Origin: CAWCPR01 sp963797475
GTDB taxonomy: Bacteria; Chloroflexota; Anaerolineae; Anaerolineales; UBA4823
Direction of reading: 5' to 3'
Assembly (NCBI GenBank): GCA_963797475.1
Contig: CAWCPR010000020.1
Span: 1-64,000 of the forward strand
Length of the DNA stretch: 64,000 nt
Program-made: the position numbers and the translations under genes
Shown here: piece after piece, positions 22,514 through 32,333 of the stretch
Numbering within the stretch: the first letter of the stretch is position 1
Layout: each line of letters opens with the position of its first letter
The notes under the pieces: generated by a model
Database searches by the model: none
What the model was told of the DNA's origin: nothing
The model's input: the letters and a program-made list of their open reading frames with translations, nothing else

Positions 22514-24290
22514 CGTCGCTGTCGATGCTCATCGAAACGCCTCCCCAGGTTTCTGTGTGCCCGCCGGTATATTGCCGGATGCGCCGGTGGTTCGACCACA
22601 AGGTATCGGAAACACACGGCACACCCCAGACCGTGGCATTGGGATCATAAAAACTCTTCGTCCAATGGGCCATCCAGGCATCGTCCGGCGCTGGAACAAC
22701 GTTCGCCCATTCCGGGATTTGTGAATTACAGGAACCATAGACCCCGGCTTGGGCGCCCAATTCGTGCAGACGCTCCACCCAACCTTTAAGAAAGGATTTC
22801 ATCGCCCCGAGGCAGCTCGAGGTGGCGCCGGAGAAGCCTTCCAGGTCGTAATAAATCACCCGATCCTGGGCCAGGCCTAATTGGCTGGCTGCCGCCGCTG
22901 CCGCATCGGCTTCCTGACGGCCCTGTGTTTCGGCTGTTCCCAGATTGTAACTGAACCGGTGTAGATAACCCGAACATGGCGCTTGCAGGCCGACCCAGGT
23001 CGGGATCAGAGACCAACCTTGCTGGCTGACCTCGTTTACCCAAAACGCATTCAAGTAGGGATTGGGATCACAACCGTAGCTGATCCCGCCCAGGTAAATA
23101 TTCACGTCGTAGTATGGGCTTTTATTCCACCAGGTTTGCATCCAATCGACGGATGGCGAATAACAGCGATCGAAAGCAGCTTTGTCGCTGAGCTTAATTG
23201 CGCTGGGGTCGTTGACCACAAAATTTGTGCTGCGCGTCTCGAGCTGCCCCTGGTAAGCCACCTGGACAGTCTGCGTATAAACCCCAAGACAATCTGGCAC
23301 AGTTTCCTGGAAGAAGTTATTCCACTCCCCGCTTGCCAGATCGACCGAATCATTGGTGATCAGGCTGCCGCCGCACGGATCTGTCCTGGACCAGGTGAAG
23401 TTGGCAGGGACCGCATTGTTCGAGATATTCGTACCGACCAAATGGTAGCGAATCGCCTCACCTGGGACAAAGGCTATTTTCGAAATATCCAATTCATCTG
23501 AGATCCAGATAGAGGTAACCTTCACCGAAATTTCACTGTGAAGATTATTGACCAGCGGCAAAAAGATCGACTTTATCGCCGGGCGCAGCCAGGTAAAACG
23601 CATTGCGCTGAACGAGACCGTGGCGCTCTGGTTCGCCTCACCCGTCAGGTCAGTCAGCCTGACAGCAGCATGGGCGCCAGCCTGGAATGTATATTCCCCT
23701 AAAAGCGACCACTGGTTGTTGAGTTGGGATTGATCACGAGTGACGGTCGTACTGCCAAAACTATGAATGACTGTATACTGCGCCGAGCCCGTATCCCAAC
23801 CGATGTGTTTCGCAGGGCAAGGCCAATCGACTGCCGGGTGGGAGGGGATGTACGCTTCAACACGGTAAATGCCATCCTGAGGTAAGGTTGGATGCCACTC
23901 GCCGGTTTGTTTAGAATTTGCGGTGATATCCGCATTTAGTGTAAGGAACGCGCTGTGGCCGCGATCGTTGGTAAAAGGATCCCAACCCGATACACACACT
24001 CCCTGGGATAGCGGGGTCAGTGCAGGTTCCTCCACGATAACTTCCGGGCTTTTTGTCGGGGTTAAAGTGATCGCAGGAGTGCGGGTTGAAGTTGGCGAAA
24101 TCTCCAGAGTGGGAAAAATCGTGGGAGTTGAGGTCGTCGTGGATTGAAATGTGGAAACCGGCATCTTGGTCGGCGTCGGTTGGGTTGTCGCCGTCGGCGT
24201 AGAAATTGTCGCCGACGCTAAAGACGCCCCCGCGGCAGGTCTTCCGGAAAGCAGACCATACACAAAAAGAATAACCAATACGGATGCCAC
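22437..24290 (-). CDS. Secreted DUF1906 (Rv2525c-like glycoside-hydrolase-fold) protein
   Basis: The 617-residue exported protein starts with a hydrophobic segment (VLVILFVYGLLSG), then a Ser/Thr/Pro linker (about 25-90), a beta-rich region related to carbohydrate-binding domains (about 95-240) and a C-terminal DUF1906 TIM-barrel domain: AFDRCYSP at its start, IYLGGISYGC, LIPTWVGLQ, IYYDLEGF and IDSDVVDGEI at its end. Such domains are predicted cell-wall glycan hydrolases. The called start is GTG. An ATG at 24336 in another frame gives MKLF and then, after one lost base near 24311-24322, joins as KKTSAWSQALVVASVL, a much better signal peptide, so the N-terminus is probably frameshifted. Confidence 0.75.
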   Translation of the reverse strand: MASVLVILFVYGLLSGRPAAGASLASATISTPTATTQPTPTKMPVSTFQSTTTSTPTIFPTLEISPTSTRTPAITLTPTKSPEVIVEEPALTPLSQGVCVSGWDPFTNDRGHSAFLTLNADITANSKQTGEWHPTLPQDGIYRVEAYIPSHPAVDWPCPAKHIGWDTGSAQYTVIHSFGSTTVTRDQSQLNNQWSLLGEYTFQAGAHAAVRLTDLTGEANQSATVSFSAMRFTWLRPAIKSIFLPLVNNLHSEISVKVTSIWISDELDISKIAFVPGEAIRYHLVGTNISNNAVPANFTWSRTDPCGGSLITNDSVDLASGEWNNFFQETVPDCLGVYTQTVQVAYQGQLETRSTNFVVNDPSAIKLSDKAAFDRCYSPSVDWMQTWWNKSPYYDVNIYLGGISYGCDPNPYLNAFWVNEVSQQGWSLIPTWVGLQAPCSGYLHRFSYNLGTAETQGRQEADAAAAAASQLGLAQDRVIYYDLEGFSGATSSCLGAMKSFLKGWVERLHELGAQAGVYGSCNSQIPEWANVVPAPDDAWMAHWTKSFYDPNATVWGVPCVSDTLWSNHRRIRQYTGGHTETWGGVSMSIDSDVVDGEITQLPQPTPNRGKPIGDKPE

Positions 24291-24526
24291 AACCAGCGCC
24301 TGGCTCCAGGCTGAGGTCTTCTTTAAAAAGCTTCATTCGAGGCTCTTTCGTTATCTAAGTTAATGCGGAATCCAAATCCGCCAGAGTGGCATCCGTGTAT
24401 GGCAATCTGGCGGTTGCCGAATAGCGTCCTTTACAGCCTCTATTCTAAACGATCCTCAGGTACTGTGCCTAGGGATTTTGCCCAAAGAATTTGCCCTTGG
24501 ACGATCTCCCCAGCTTTCGGTGGGAC

Positions 24527-26452
24527 TTATACCCCCGTCTTTGCCAGGACAATAATCCGATCCTCTTCTTCCAGACAAATCTCGACGGATTTGCGAGGGT
24601 TGAGAACTACACCATAATTGCGGTCCGGATCACTGGACTGACCCTTCATGCGGTAACCGACAGCAATCTCATCCCGCTGCCTGGCTGCCTCTACCACCGT
24701 GTAAAAGTTAATCTTCGATCCAGGAATCACATACAGGCAGGCAGGTTTCATGTAAATTTCGATCCCCTCCGGATCGAAAAGATCTTGAAAAAGGGTGTTT
24801 AGCTCTTTGTTTTCCGCCACCTGGGCGATCATGTGGCTGATCAGGCGATCGCTGATGATGAAATCATCCGCCCGTTTCGAGAGGGCCAGGTTGCGATTGC
24901 GTAGATCCAACATCTCTGAAACGATCGAAAATTCCAGTTTGTGGGTATCGGCGATATCGCGCAGGTGCAAAAGCGTAATCAAGGTTTGAGCATCTGCCTG
25001 CTGCACTGAAAGCCGGTCGGAGTAAGCCAGGATGATGACTCGCTGGTAATCATCCAAACTTAAATTTTCCAATAGATGGCGGTTGGTGGTGTCTCCGGCC
25101 TTGTAGCAAACCATTTGGTTAAGCAAATCATGGCAGTCCTTCCCGATATCGCTCTCAATCAATCCAGGATCGGCTACCACGGTCGTTTCGGAATGTGGGG
25201 CTAAATATTTGTCCAGCTCCCGGACGATCCTCACACCACGCCAGTTCCAACCCAGGATCAATGTTTGCTCGGGCCTGCGACCAGGTGGGTTATCCATATG
25301 GATCTTGTCATTCATCACAAGGACTGGTTCGTCCGGCTGGAAAACGATGGCGTTATTATCCCTAGCGATCACAATTATTTGATCGCCCGCACTTATTTCC
25401 GTCCTCATGGGCGGCTTCAACCTGGGTCTCTCTCCCGTTCGGCGCAACCCGATCACGCTGTCCAACTCGGACGCTAATAATACTTCTCCAAAAGTCTTTC
25501 CAACCAGCCGAGGCTCCGTGTAAAAATAAATCTCATCCCCTTCGAAATCCAACAACTCGCTGTAAACTACTGACAACCCGGATTGGCGTGATGTTTGGGA
25601 GATAATGCGCGAGATGACATCCCCCTGGCGGATCCACTCGACTTCATTTTTCCCAAGCACCTGGGCAATTTCTGCGTTCTTTGGGCTGCGAACGCTGGCG
25701 ACGATATGGTAGGGTTCTTTTCTGCGATTTGGATGATTGAGAACCGCCAGAACGATTTTGATGACATCCGCATCCGGGTTGACGCTTTCCGGGGAAAGTA
25801 CGATGATATTACGGGAGGCATTAAGGTTTACCAGACGCAAGTCGGACATCTCCATCGGATTGCCCTTGCGACAGATGATACGAACTCGACCGGTACGTCC
25901 GACTTTATGGCGTATCGCCTCCTCCATCTCGATTTTTTCATGGTCCCCAAGGACCACGATGCTGGCCCGGTTTTCACTGGAGTTAGCCTTAACCAGCTCA
26001 AATAGTATCGTAAAAATTTGCTCCGACCAGCCCAAGACCACAGTGTGACCTGCCTCCATGACCTCGGAACGGCCGCGGCGCAGCTCTTCCAGGTTTGCGC
26101 GCATCCCGTTTGTCAGCACGCTGATCACCGTGCTAAATACGAACAGACTGCCGAAGGTCACCCCCAACATCAATATGCGATACCCCCAGGGTGCATCACG
26201 CCCACCAATTGGCGCGCTGCCCAGGGTGCGTAATAAGCCTTGCCATAGTGCATCCGGAAAAGAGTACGGCTGTTCTTGACCGGGGGCCAAACCAGACAAG
26301 GTAAGCACAAGTGCAGCAGTTAAAATGATAGATAAGGTCAGCAAGGCCAACCAGGCTACCAGCACGGCTGGACCTTTAGAAAATTGGTTGTCGAGACTGT
26401 ACCGCAGTCTTTTGCCCAATTGACTGCCGAGGCGTTTTTCCGATGCTGCCAT
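24527..26452 (-). CDS. CASTOR/POLLUX-type ion channel with RCK (TrkA-N) domains
   Basis: The 641-residue protein has two membrane segments (about 28-55 and 92-118) separated by a short pore-like loop, PDALWQGLLRTLGSAPIGG. Two large cytosolic Rossmann modules follow: HTVVLGWSEQIFTILFELVKA (about 130 onward) and QTLILGWNWRGVRIVRELDKY (about 375 onward). The GW(S/N) at the nucleotide-binding turn, instead of GxGxxG, is characteristic of the plant CASTOR/POLLUX and bacterial homologues, cation channels regulated by their RCK-like rings. It is single and apparently monocistronic. The pore sequence lacks a TVGYG filter, consistent with this family. Confidence 0.82.
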   Translation of the reverse strand: MAASEKRLGSQLGKRLRYSLDNQFSKGPAVLVAWLALLTLSIILTAALVLTLSGLAPGQEQPYSFPDALWQGLLRTLGSAPIGGRDAPWGYRILMLGVTFGSLFVFSTVISVLTNGMRANLEELRRGRSEVMEAGHTVVLGWSEQIFTILFELVKANSSENRASIVVLGDHEKIEMEEAIRHKVGRTGRVRIICRKGNPMEMSDLRLVNLNASRNIIVLSPESVNPDADVIKIVLAVLNHPNRRKEPYHIVASVRSPKNAEIAQVLGKNEVEWIRQGDVISRIISQTSRQSGLSVVYSELLDFEGDEIYFYTEPRLVGKTFGEVLLASELDSVIGLRRTGERPRLKPPMRTEISAGDQIIVIARDNNAIVFQPDEPVLVMNDKIHMDNPPGRRPEQTLILGWNWRGVRIVRELDKYLAPHSETTVVADPGLIESDIGKDCHDLLNQMVCYKAGDTTNRHLLENLSLDDYQRVIILAYSDRLSVQQADAQTLITLLHLRDIADTHKLEFSIVSEMLDLRNRNLALSKRADDFIISDRLISHMIAQVAENKELNTLFQDLFDPEGIEIYMKPACLYVIPGSKINFYTVVEAARQRDEIAVGYRMKGQSSDPDRNYGVVLNPRKSVEICLEEEDRIIVLAKTGV

Positions 26453-26627
26453 GCAATGCTCCTCCTCGATAATTTGAAGGGTTCTAATCTATTGTTATGG
26501 GAGTATTAAGACAATTATAATTGCCTTTCCGGAAACAAAAAGACCAATTTCAAAATTTTAACAATGTGGATATTTCCTCTGACGAATCCATTAATCGTTC
26601 TGTAGTGGCACGAAATCGTCGTTAAAG

Positions 26628-26660
26628 TCAAACGACGCACGTCTGATGTGCGTCGTTTGA
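26628..26660 (-). terminator. Hairpin downstream of the ABC exporter operon
   Basis: A perfect 13-bp inverted repeat (26628-26640 with 26648-26660) with a 7-base loop lies 40 bases past the stop of the membrane-fusion gene. A T-tract is weak on both strands. It probably ends the three-gene exporter transcript. Confidence 0.6.
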
Positions 26661-26699
26661 ACCCGGGAAGCCTGTTTGCGAGAATTTAAGGCATTATCA

Positions 26700-27929
26700 T
26701 TATTGTTCGAAGGTTACCGCCGTGGTCATTCCCCAGCGCAGCCTTGGATCGGGTTCGTTCAAAACCAGGCGGACGGTATAGGTTACGTCGCCGCGTTTGT
26801 CCTCGTAGATATCGCTGATCGTATCCACGACGCCGCTCAGGCTTAAATCTGGGAGAGCGTCGAAACTGATTGTGGCTTTCTGCCCTGCGGAGATGGAAAC
26901 AACTTCAATTTCGGTCAAGTTATCCGTATCGACATACCACTGCGAGAAATCTGCCAGGCTCACCACCGTCGCCCCAGGGGTCACCTGTTCTCCGGCGATC
27001 AGGTCGAGTTTTGTCACCGTTCCATCGATCGTCGCGACCATGTCCAGGTTTGCGAGCTCGGATTCTGCAGCGGTGATCGCAGCCTGGGATGCAGCCACAC
27101 GGCCCTCAGCCAGAGCCACCTGATCTTGGGCGAGGGCCAATTCATCCGAGTCGGGGCCTTTTTGGAGCAAATCGGAATTCTTTTGCGCCTGCTCGACACG
27201 CTGCTGAGCGATTTGCAGCTCTGCCTCAGCCTGGGTTAGCGTGAACTCGTTCGAAGTTCCGATCAAGTTATTCAGCCTGCGAACCTCTGCGTCGTAATTA
27301 CGCTGCGCAGTAGCGACTTTGTTCACCAGCGCGGCGCGGATGACGTTATCTTCAGCTTTATTCTCGTAGGGTTTGAAGTCTTTTTTCGCCCGATCCAGGA
27401 CATCCTTGGCGAGCACAACGTTGGCGCGAGCTTCATCCAGATCGGGCTGAGTAGCAGGAGAATTCAAGCCGTTTAGATTGCGCTCGGCATCGTGCAGCCG
27501 TTCGCGGGCGTCTTTTAAGTCTTGGAACGCTTGAGTTTGATTCTCCGGCAAGTCCTTGGTAAGCCCATCCAGCGTTTGCTGCGCGTTGAGCAAGTCATGC
27601 TGGCTCGAGAGCAGTTCCATTTTCGCGTTAGCAATGTTGGATTCTAACTGCTCACGATTCGACAGGCGGGCCATGACCTGACCGGCTTTTACCAGGTCCC
27701 CTTCTTTTACCAAGACTTCAGCGACCTGGCCGCTATTGACAAAGGACAGATCGACGCTTTCGCGCGGCACTAAGCGACCATCGACAACGACTTTTGTATC
27801 CGCGACCGCCAAAGGGATCGCCGTGGGTGTTGTCTGGGTCCCTCCCTGGGCGGAACCGGATTGACAGGCTGTCAATAAAAATCCCCCCAGCATTAATAAC
27901 AGGACAAGCTTGGATAAGTATTTGGACAT
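26700..27929 (-). CDS. HlyD/MacA-type membrane-fusion lipoprotein
   Basis: The 409-residue periplasmic adaptor-like protein has a lipobox LTAC (Cys22). It has a biotinyl-lipoyl half-motif (VKEGDLVKAGQVMARLSN), a long coiled-coil hairpin (about 75-265, rich in Glu/Gln/Ala), the second lipoyl half (ATIDGTVTKLDLIAGEQVTPG) and a beta-barrel end. It follows the permease in the operon after 131 bases and would link it to the cell exterior. The ATG at 27929 is preferred because GGGAG lies eight bases upstream; a frame extension to 27965 has no such site. Confidence 0.85.
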   Translation of the reverse strand: MSKYLSKLVLLLMLGGFLLTACQSGSAQGGTQTTPTAIPLAVADTKVVVDGRLVPRESVDLSFVNSGQVAEVLVKEGDLVKAGQVMARLSNREQLESNIANAKMELLSSQHDLLNAQQTLDGLTKDLPENQTQAFQDLKDARERLHDAERNLNGLNSPATQPDLDEARANVVLAKDVLDRAKKDFKPYENKAEDNVIRAALVNKVATAQRNYDAEVRRLNNLIGTSNEFTLTQAEAELQIAQQRVEQAQKNSDLLQKGPDSDELALAQDQVALAEGRVAASQAAITAAESELANLDMVATIDGTVTKLDLIAGEQVTPGATVVSLADFSQWYVDTDNLTEIEVVSISAGQKATISFDALPDLSLSGVVDTISDIYEDKRGDVTYTVRLVLNEPDPRLRWGMTTAVTFEQ

Positions 27930-28060
27930 CGTGACCACTCCCATTTGATTTTTAATCGTTCTCAAGTATTTTGAAAGAGCCAGAATAGTGTTGGGCGCTT
28001 TTGGCGCACAACGCGTAAGGATGAAAAGAAATTCATCATGTAAGAAAAATAAAGACTGCT

Positions 28061-30457
28061 TTACTCATACGCCAGCACCTCTCGGATCGTCAGCCGGGAG
28101 GCATTGCGCGCCGGTAATGCACTGGCTAATGCCGACAAGACCAGAACCCCAGCCAGCCACACCAGGAATCCATCCATTGAAAAAACATAACGAAGCGGGC
28201 TTTGCAAGAAAGCAATACCTACGACGTTGTTTAGCAGGTAACCGATCGGTACCGCTAACAGGGCGCCTAACACCCAGGAGATGGATCCGATCAGCATCCC
28301 TTCCACGATCACCAGTTGTAGAATCGCGCCATCCGAAGCGCCGATCGCCCGCATCACCCCAATTTCCCGAGTGCGTTCGATCACGTTCATGCTCATCGTG
28401 CTCATCAATCCCAGTCCACCAACCAGCGCAATTAACCCGGCCATCACTAAGAGAAAGTAAACCAGAATGTCTGTCTGCGAAGTGTTCTGGCTAATCAATT
28501 GGGCTCCCATCTGGATCTGGCTAACCTGGATGCCGGCGCGGTCAAAAAGCGCTTGTAATTGGTCAGAAACTCGTTTTTGGGTCGCTATGTCATGCTGGCT
28601 GGTGACGACTCGCAGCTCTGAAATTTGACCGATCGTGCCCCGAATTTTACTGAGGTACTCATAGTTGGCATACACGATCGGTGGAACGACGTTCCCGGCC
28701 ATTCGATAGGTACCGACGATCCGCCAACTGGTTTCCTTTCCTTCAATCGTCATCTGCACGACATCTCCCGCCTTTAGTTCTGGGCGGACAGCCAGCAGAT
28801 GATTTCCGATAACAATAGCGTTCTCGTCACCAGGCAGCAACCAACGGCCGGATGTCAGCGTCGGATCGATTAATGTCGATTTCGCTGGAGGCGCAAAAAT
28901 GACCACCTGGGTAGAAGTTTTCTTATCCGCAGTTAAAACTTCCGCAGAGGCCACACCCCACCCTTCAACATCGGCTACACCGCTCACGCTCCTGGCGATG
29001 GGATCAACCTTTTGCATTCGGTACGCACTGCCGAGGGAGACGTTGACATCTGAGAGGATGTAACCGAAAGTTTCACTGATCGCCTCGCTCATTGCAGCCC
29101 GCAAATTGAACACGGCGATGAAGATCGCTCCTGCCAATGTCAACGTGGAGAGGGTCAAAAACAGGCGTGCTTTTCTGCGAAATGTATTGCGAAGGGAGAT
29201 CAATAAAGGCCGGGGCAGGCCGCGGATCTTTTCCAACACCCGGTCGAATAAATTCTTGCCAAAACGCCCTTTACCCAGGCCATAACTGCTGATAGCTTCT
29301 CGGATGGTGATGCGTGTACCTTTGAGCACGGGCGCTAATGCTGCCGCTACTGGGACGATGATGGCGACAGCGACCTGCAACACCAATGTTACCGCCGGCA
29401 GGCGAAATGGGCCTGGATTAAAATTCAGGTATGAAGCAATCCCACCCGCAGTGGCATACGCCAGCACCGCCGCCAGGGGCACGGCGACAATCAAAGCCAG
29501 AATTCCGAAACAAACAATCAATGCAATATACATACCGATCAATTGTTTCCCTTCGGCTCCAATTGCTTTCATGACCCCAATCTGGCGGATGTGCTGGCCG
29601 AGGAGGGCATTGATCGTATTGACGACCAGGAACCCGCTTAGCAAAACCGCCAAACCTCCTAAAAATTCCATCATGGCGCCTAACGCCAGAGTGATATCCG
29701 AGGCGAAATGGCGGCCTGGCCGGTAAACCAGCGTGAAATAGACCTCCCGCCCACTCTTCTTGATCTTATCGGCGACTTGTTCGGCGACAGCCTTTACGTG
29801 CTCCTCGTTTTTCTGATCATCAGCGACTGTTAGATATAATCTCGTAAAATCCTGCGAACCGCCCAACCATAAGAGAGTTTCCGGAGTAACGTAACCCGCG
29901 ACCTGGCTTGTGAAGACAAACGGCGCGCTGGTCACATCGCGAACGATATTGGCTACGCGCAATTCACGTACTTGCCCAGAGGCAAGTTCCACTCGGATGG
30001 TATCGCCCTCTTTCACTGGAAAACCCACCAGCGCCGATCGCTCGATGAAGATCTCGTGTTTCCCCAATTTAAGCGCGCCGCCAGGTGTATTGGGCCGGAT
30101 CAGATCGATTTGCATCGTTTCCAAAGGCGGGATAGAGGTGATGGAGATCGCTATCTTTTTGCCACCCGCGGCGAGGATATTTGCACCGACCGCGTTTCTC
30201 CCCTCAACCTGTCCAACGCCGGGGACACGCATGAGAGGCTGCAAAAAATCTTCATTAAACGGATCTGTGTAGATCGTTCCACCATGTGGATTTGCAGATT
30301 GATAGTCCGCGTCCATGTCATTTAAGATCATGATGAAGGAGCTGCTGACGAATCCAACCGCGAAAACGCCAACGGCAATGGTCATCATCACCATCAGGGT
30401 GCGGGTCTTGTTCCCCAGCAGATCTTTAATCACCTTCCGCCAGCGAGGGGCAATCAT
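28061..30457 (-). CDS. ABC transporter permease, FtsX/MacB-type, duplicated
   Basis: The 798-residue protein has an N-terminal segment and a MacB periplasmic core domain (about 40-240), three membrane helices of the first FtsX domain (about 255-390), a second periplasmic domain (about 430-660) and a second FtsX helix set (about 670-790), ending IREVLAYE. It has the paired-FtsX layout of LolC/E-like and MacB-like exporters. It overlaps the ATPase gene by four bases (ATGA type). Together with the HlyD lipoprotein it forms a tripartite-style exporter; the substrate (peptide, lipid or antibiotic) is unknown. Confidence 0.87.
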   Translation of the reverse strand: MIAPRWRKVIKDLLGNKTRTLMVMMTIAVGVFAVGFVSSSFIMILNDMDADYQSANPHGGTIYTDPFNEDFLQPLMRVPGVGQVEGRNAVGANILAAGGKKIAISITSIPPLETMQIDLIRPNTPGGALKLGKHEIFIERSALVGFPVKEGDTIRVELASGQVRELRVANIVRDVTSAPFVFTSQVAGYVTPETLLWLGGSQDFTRLYLTVADDQKNEEHVKAVAEQVADKIKKSGREVYFTLVYRPGRHFASDITLALGAMMEFLGGLAVLLSGFLVVNTINALLGQHIRQIGVMKAIGAEGKQLIGMYIALIVCFGILALIVAVPLAAVLAYATAGGIASYLNFNPGPFRLPAVTLVLQVAVAIIVPVAAALAPVLKGTRITIREAISSYGLGKGRFGKNLFDRVLEKIRGLPRPLLISLRNTFRRKARLFLTLSTLTLAGAIFIAVFNLRAAMSEAISETFGYILSDVNVSLGSAYRMQKVDPIARSVSGVADVEGWGVASAEVLTADKKTSTQVVIFAPPAKSTLIDPTLTSGRWLLPGDENAIVIGNHLLAVRPELKAGDVVQMTIEGKETSWRIVGTYRMAGNVVPPIVYANYEYLSKIRGTIGQISELRVVTSQHDIATQKRVSDQLQALFDRAGIQVSQIQMGAQLISQNTSQTDILVYFLLVMAGLIALVGGLGLMSTMSMNVIERTREIGVMRAIGASDGAILQLVIVEGMLIGSISWVLGALLAVPIGYLLNNVVGIAFLQSPLRYVFSMDGFLVWLAGVLVLSALASALPARNASRLTIREVLAYE

Positions 30458-31626
30458 GAGGCGCTCCTGCGGCGTGCAGCGACGTTTTCAGATACCCGGG
30501 TTTCTACAATTTGCGCCAACGCGTCGCGCGTTTCGTCCGACTCGTCCATAATTTCTGCAAAGGCTTCCCGATCCAATGCGACAACCTCCACCGGGGCATC
30601 TGCGATCGCTCGGACGGTCGCAATGCTCTCACCGCCGCGCATCAGCTCGACTTCGCCAAAATATTCGCCCACCCCTGGCCTGAAAACAACCACGTTCGAA
30701 CCTCCCGTCCGTTTTAATGCGACTTCAGCCCGGCCCTTAGTGACAATATAGAATTTATCGCCTGACTGGCCTTCTTGCATGATAATAGCCCCTGGATCAA
30801 ATTTCATTGGTTTCAGTTTATGGGTCGCGTTCAACATTTGTTGGTGCGATAAAAGGGGAAATGCCCGGGCGATGTATTCATTGACGATTTCCCCGTCTGC
30901 GATGAGCAACGTGCGGGAAACCCGGCGAGCCAGACTGGAATCGTGAGTGACCATGATGATCATTTTTCCCTGTTTCGCCAGGTTCTCAAACATCTGGAAA
31001 ATATTTTCCGCTGTCTTCGAATCCAGGTTACCAGTCGGTTCGTCAGCTAAAATAATGGGAGGATCGTTCGCCAGGGCGCGCGCGATCGCTACTCGCTGCT
31101 GCTGCCCGCCGGATATTTCCGTGGGTAGTTTGTCGGCGTGCTCTTCCATCTCAACTACCTTGAGGAGTTCCATGGCGCGCTTCTTGCGTTCCCTGGGGGT
31201 ATACATCTTGCAGAAATCCATTGGCAGCATAATGTTTTCAAGCAATGACAACATGGGTAATAATTGGAAGAACTGAAATACGATGCCCATCTTTCGTCCG
31301 CGCCAGATTGCCAGGCGGTTTTCACTTAATCTGTTCAACTCCTGGTTATCGATACAAACTTCCCCCTTCGTTGGCCGGTCTATACCCGTGATCATGTTCA
31401 ACAGTGTGGATTTCCCGCTGCCAGACTTCCCAATGATGCCTACAAATTCCCCGCTATAAAAGCTTGCATTGATGCCCTTCAATACGACAAAATCGCCGGC
31501 CGGATTTGAGAAGGTTTTAACGACGTCTTGCAATTCAATTAACGGGTGGTTCCCATTTGCAGCGACTTGAGAATTTTGGATCTGGACGGTCTGTCCACGC
31601 CGAAATAAATTTCCCAACATATCCAC
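30454..31626 (-). CDS. ABC transporter ATPase fused to a cyclic-nucleotide-binding-like domain
   Basis: Residues 25-255 form a MacB/LolD-class ATPase: Walker A GKSGSGKST, Q-loop FQFFQLLPML, signature ISGGQQQRVAIA, Walker B ILADEPTG and H-loop VTHDSS. Residues about 265-390 form a C-terminal cyclic-nucleotide-binding fold (MQEGQSGDKFYIVTKGRAEVAL, GEYFGEVELMRGG). In its phosphate-binding cassette the usual Arg is replaced (GGESIATV, Ser at the Arg position), so cyclic-nucleotide binding is doubtful and another ligand or a structural role is possible. It is the first gene of a three-gene exporter operon. Confidence 0.88.
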   Translation of the reverse strand: MDMLGNLFRRGQTVQIQNSQVAANGNHPLIELQDVVKTFSNPAGDFVVLKGINASFYSGEFVGIIGKSGSGKSTLLNMITGIDRPTKGEVCIDNQELNRLSENRLAIWRGRKMGIVFQFFQLLPMLSLLENIMLPMDFCKMYTPRERKKRAMELLKVVEMEEHADKLPTEISGGQQQRVAIARALANDPPIILADEPTGNLDSKTAENIFQMFENLAKQGKMIIMVTHDSSLARRVSRTLLIADGEIVNEYIARAFPLLSHQQMLNATHKLKPMKFDPGAIIMQEGQSGDKFYIVTKGRAEVALKRTGGSNVVVFRPGVGEYFGEVELMRGGESIATVRAIADAPVEVVALDREAFAEIMDESDETRDALAQIVETRVSENVAARRRSAS

Positions 31627-31732
31627 CTCCTGTAAATCTGCAAACAGCGCCGCAGCTAAAATTTCATGCGTAACGGGGAAAATAGAATCTAGAATTATTT
31701 ACGAATCGACTCTTTAAAAGTTGCATGAGAGT

Positions 31733-32278
31733 TCAGACACCTGAAGCTATAACCCGGAAAACCGCCCGCGCCAAAAGCGCATCCTGAAGAGCCCTGTGTG
31801 CGTTTGGCAATGGGATGCCCAACCTCCTGCCGGCAGCCTCCAGAGTTAACCAGTGACTGGCGCTCTGGTACTGCGAGAACAATTTCATGACGCAGAAAAA
31901 TCGCTGTTCCGGGATTGTCCAAACCAGGCCATTCAGCCGGTGGGATTGTTTCAACATCCTCAGGTCAAAATCAACGTTATAAACCCCGATATAACGGCCT
32001 TGGAGGACAGCCTGGATATCAGGCCAGGCCTCCTCCCACTTGGGCGCTTCTAGCAGCATTTGGTTGGTAATCCCATGCACCTGGATCGCCTCCAAAGGAA
32101 CCGCTCGCCTGGGCTTGATCAATGTATCGACGAGTTTCTGACCTTCAAAATCAACCACACTTATCTCGATTATCTCCGCTGAACCGTGCAGGCCGGTCGT
32201 TTCGGTATCGATGAATACCGGCTTCAAGCCCCAATAGGTTTTTGCAGATTGAATAGCCCTTTGGCGATTTGTAGGCAT
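31733..32278 (-). CDS. DnaQ-like 3'-5' exonuclease
   Basis: The 181-residue single-domain DEDDh exonuclease has Exo I FIDTETTGL, Exo II in YIGVYNVDFDLRML and Exo III HRALQDALL, giving the four acidic residues and the catalytic His. It likely trims DNA or RNA ends, in the manner of stand-alone exonuclease or DnaQ-like proteins. ATG 32278 is chosen because GGGAGGAAAC lies just upstream; the frame extends to 32317 without support. It shares orientation with the FFLEE-type gene upstream, 55 bases away. Confidence 0.82.
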   Translation of the reverse strand: MPTNRQRAIQSAKTYWGLKPVFIDTETTGLHGSAEIIEISVVDFEGQKLVDTLIKPRRAVPLEAIQVHGITNQMLLEAPKWEEAWPDIQAVLQGRYIGVYNVDFDLRMLKQSHRLNGLVWTIPEQRFFCVMKLFSQYQSASHWLTLEAAGRRLGIPLPNAHRALQDALLARAVFRVIASGV

Positions 32279-32333
32279 TTGTTTCCTCCCGGCTTGAGAC
32301 ATATTCTGCACTTGCATGCCGGTAGCTAAAAGG

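Noticed and set aside
27980..28020. Repeated GTGTTGGGCGC found here, near 9757, and in related form near 33077, as a mobile intergenic repeat
   Set aside because: The match is only about 11 bases and flanks are unrelated; too short to claim a repeat family without a genome-wide count.
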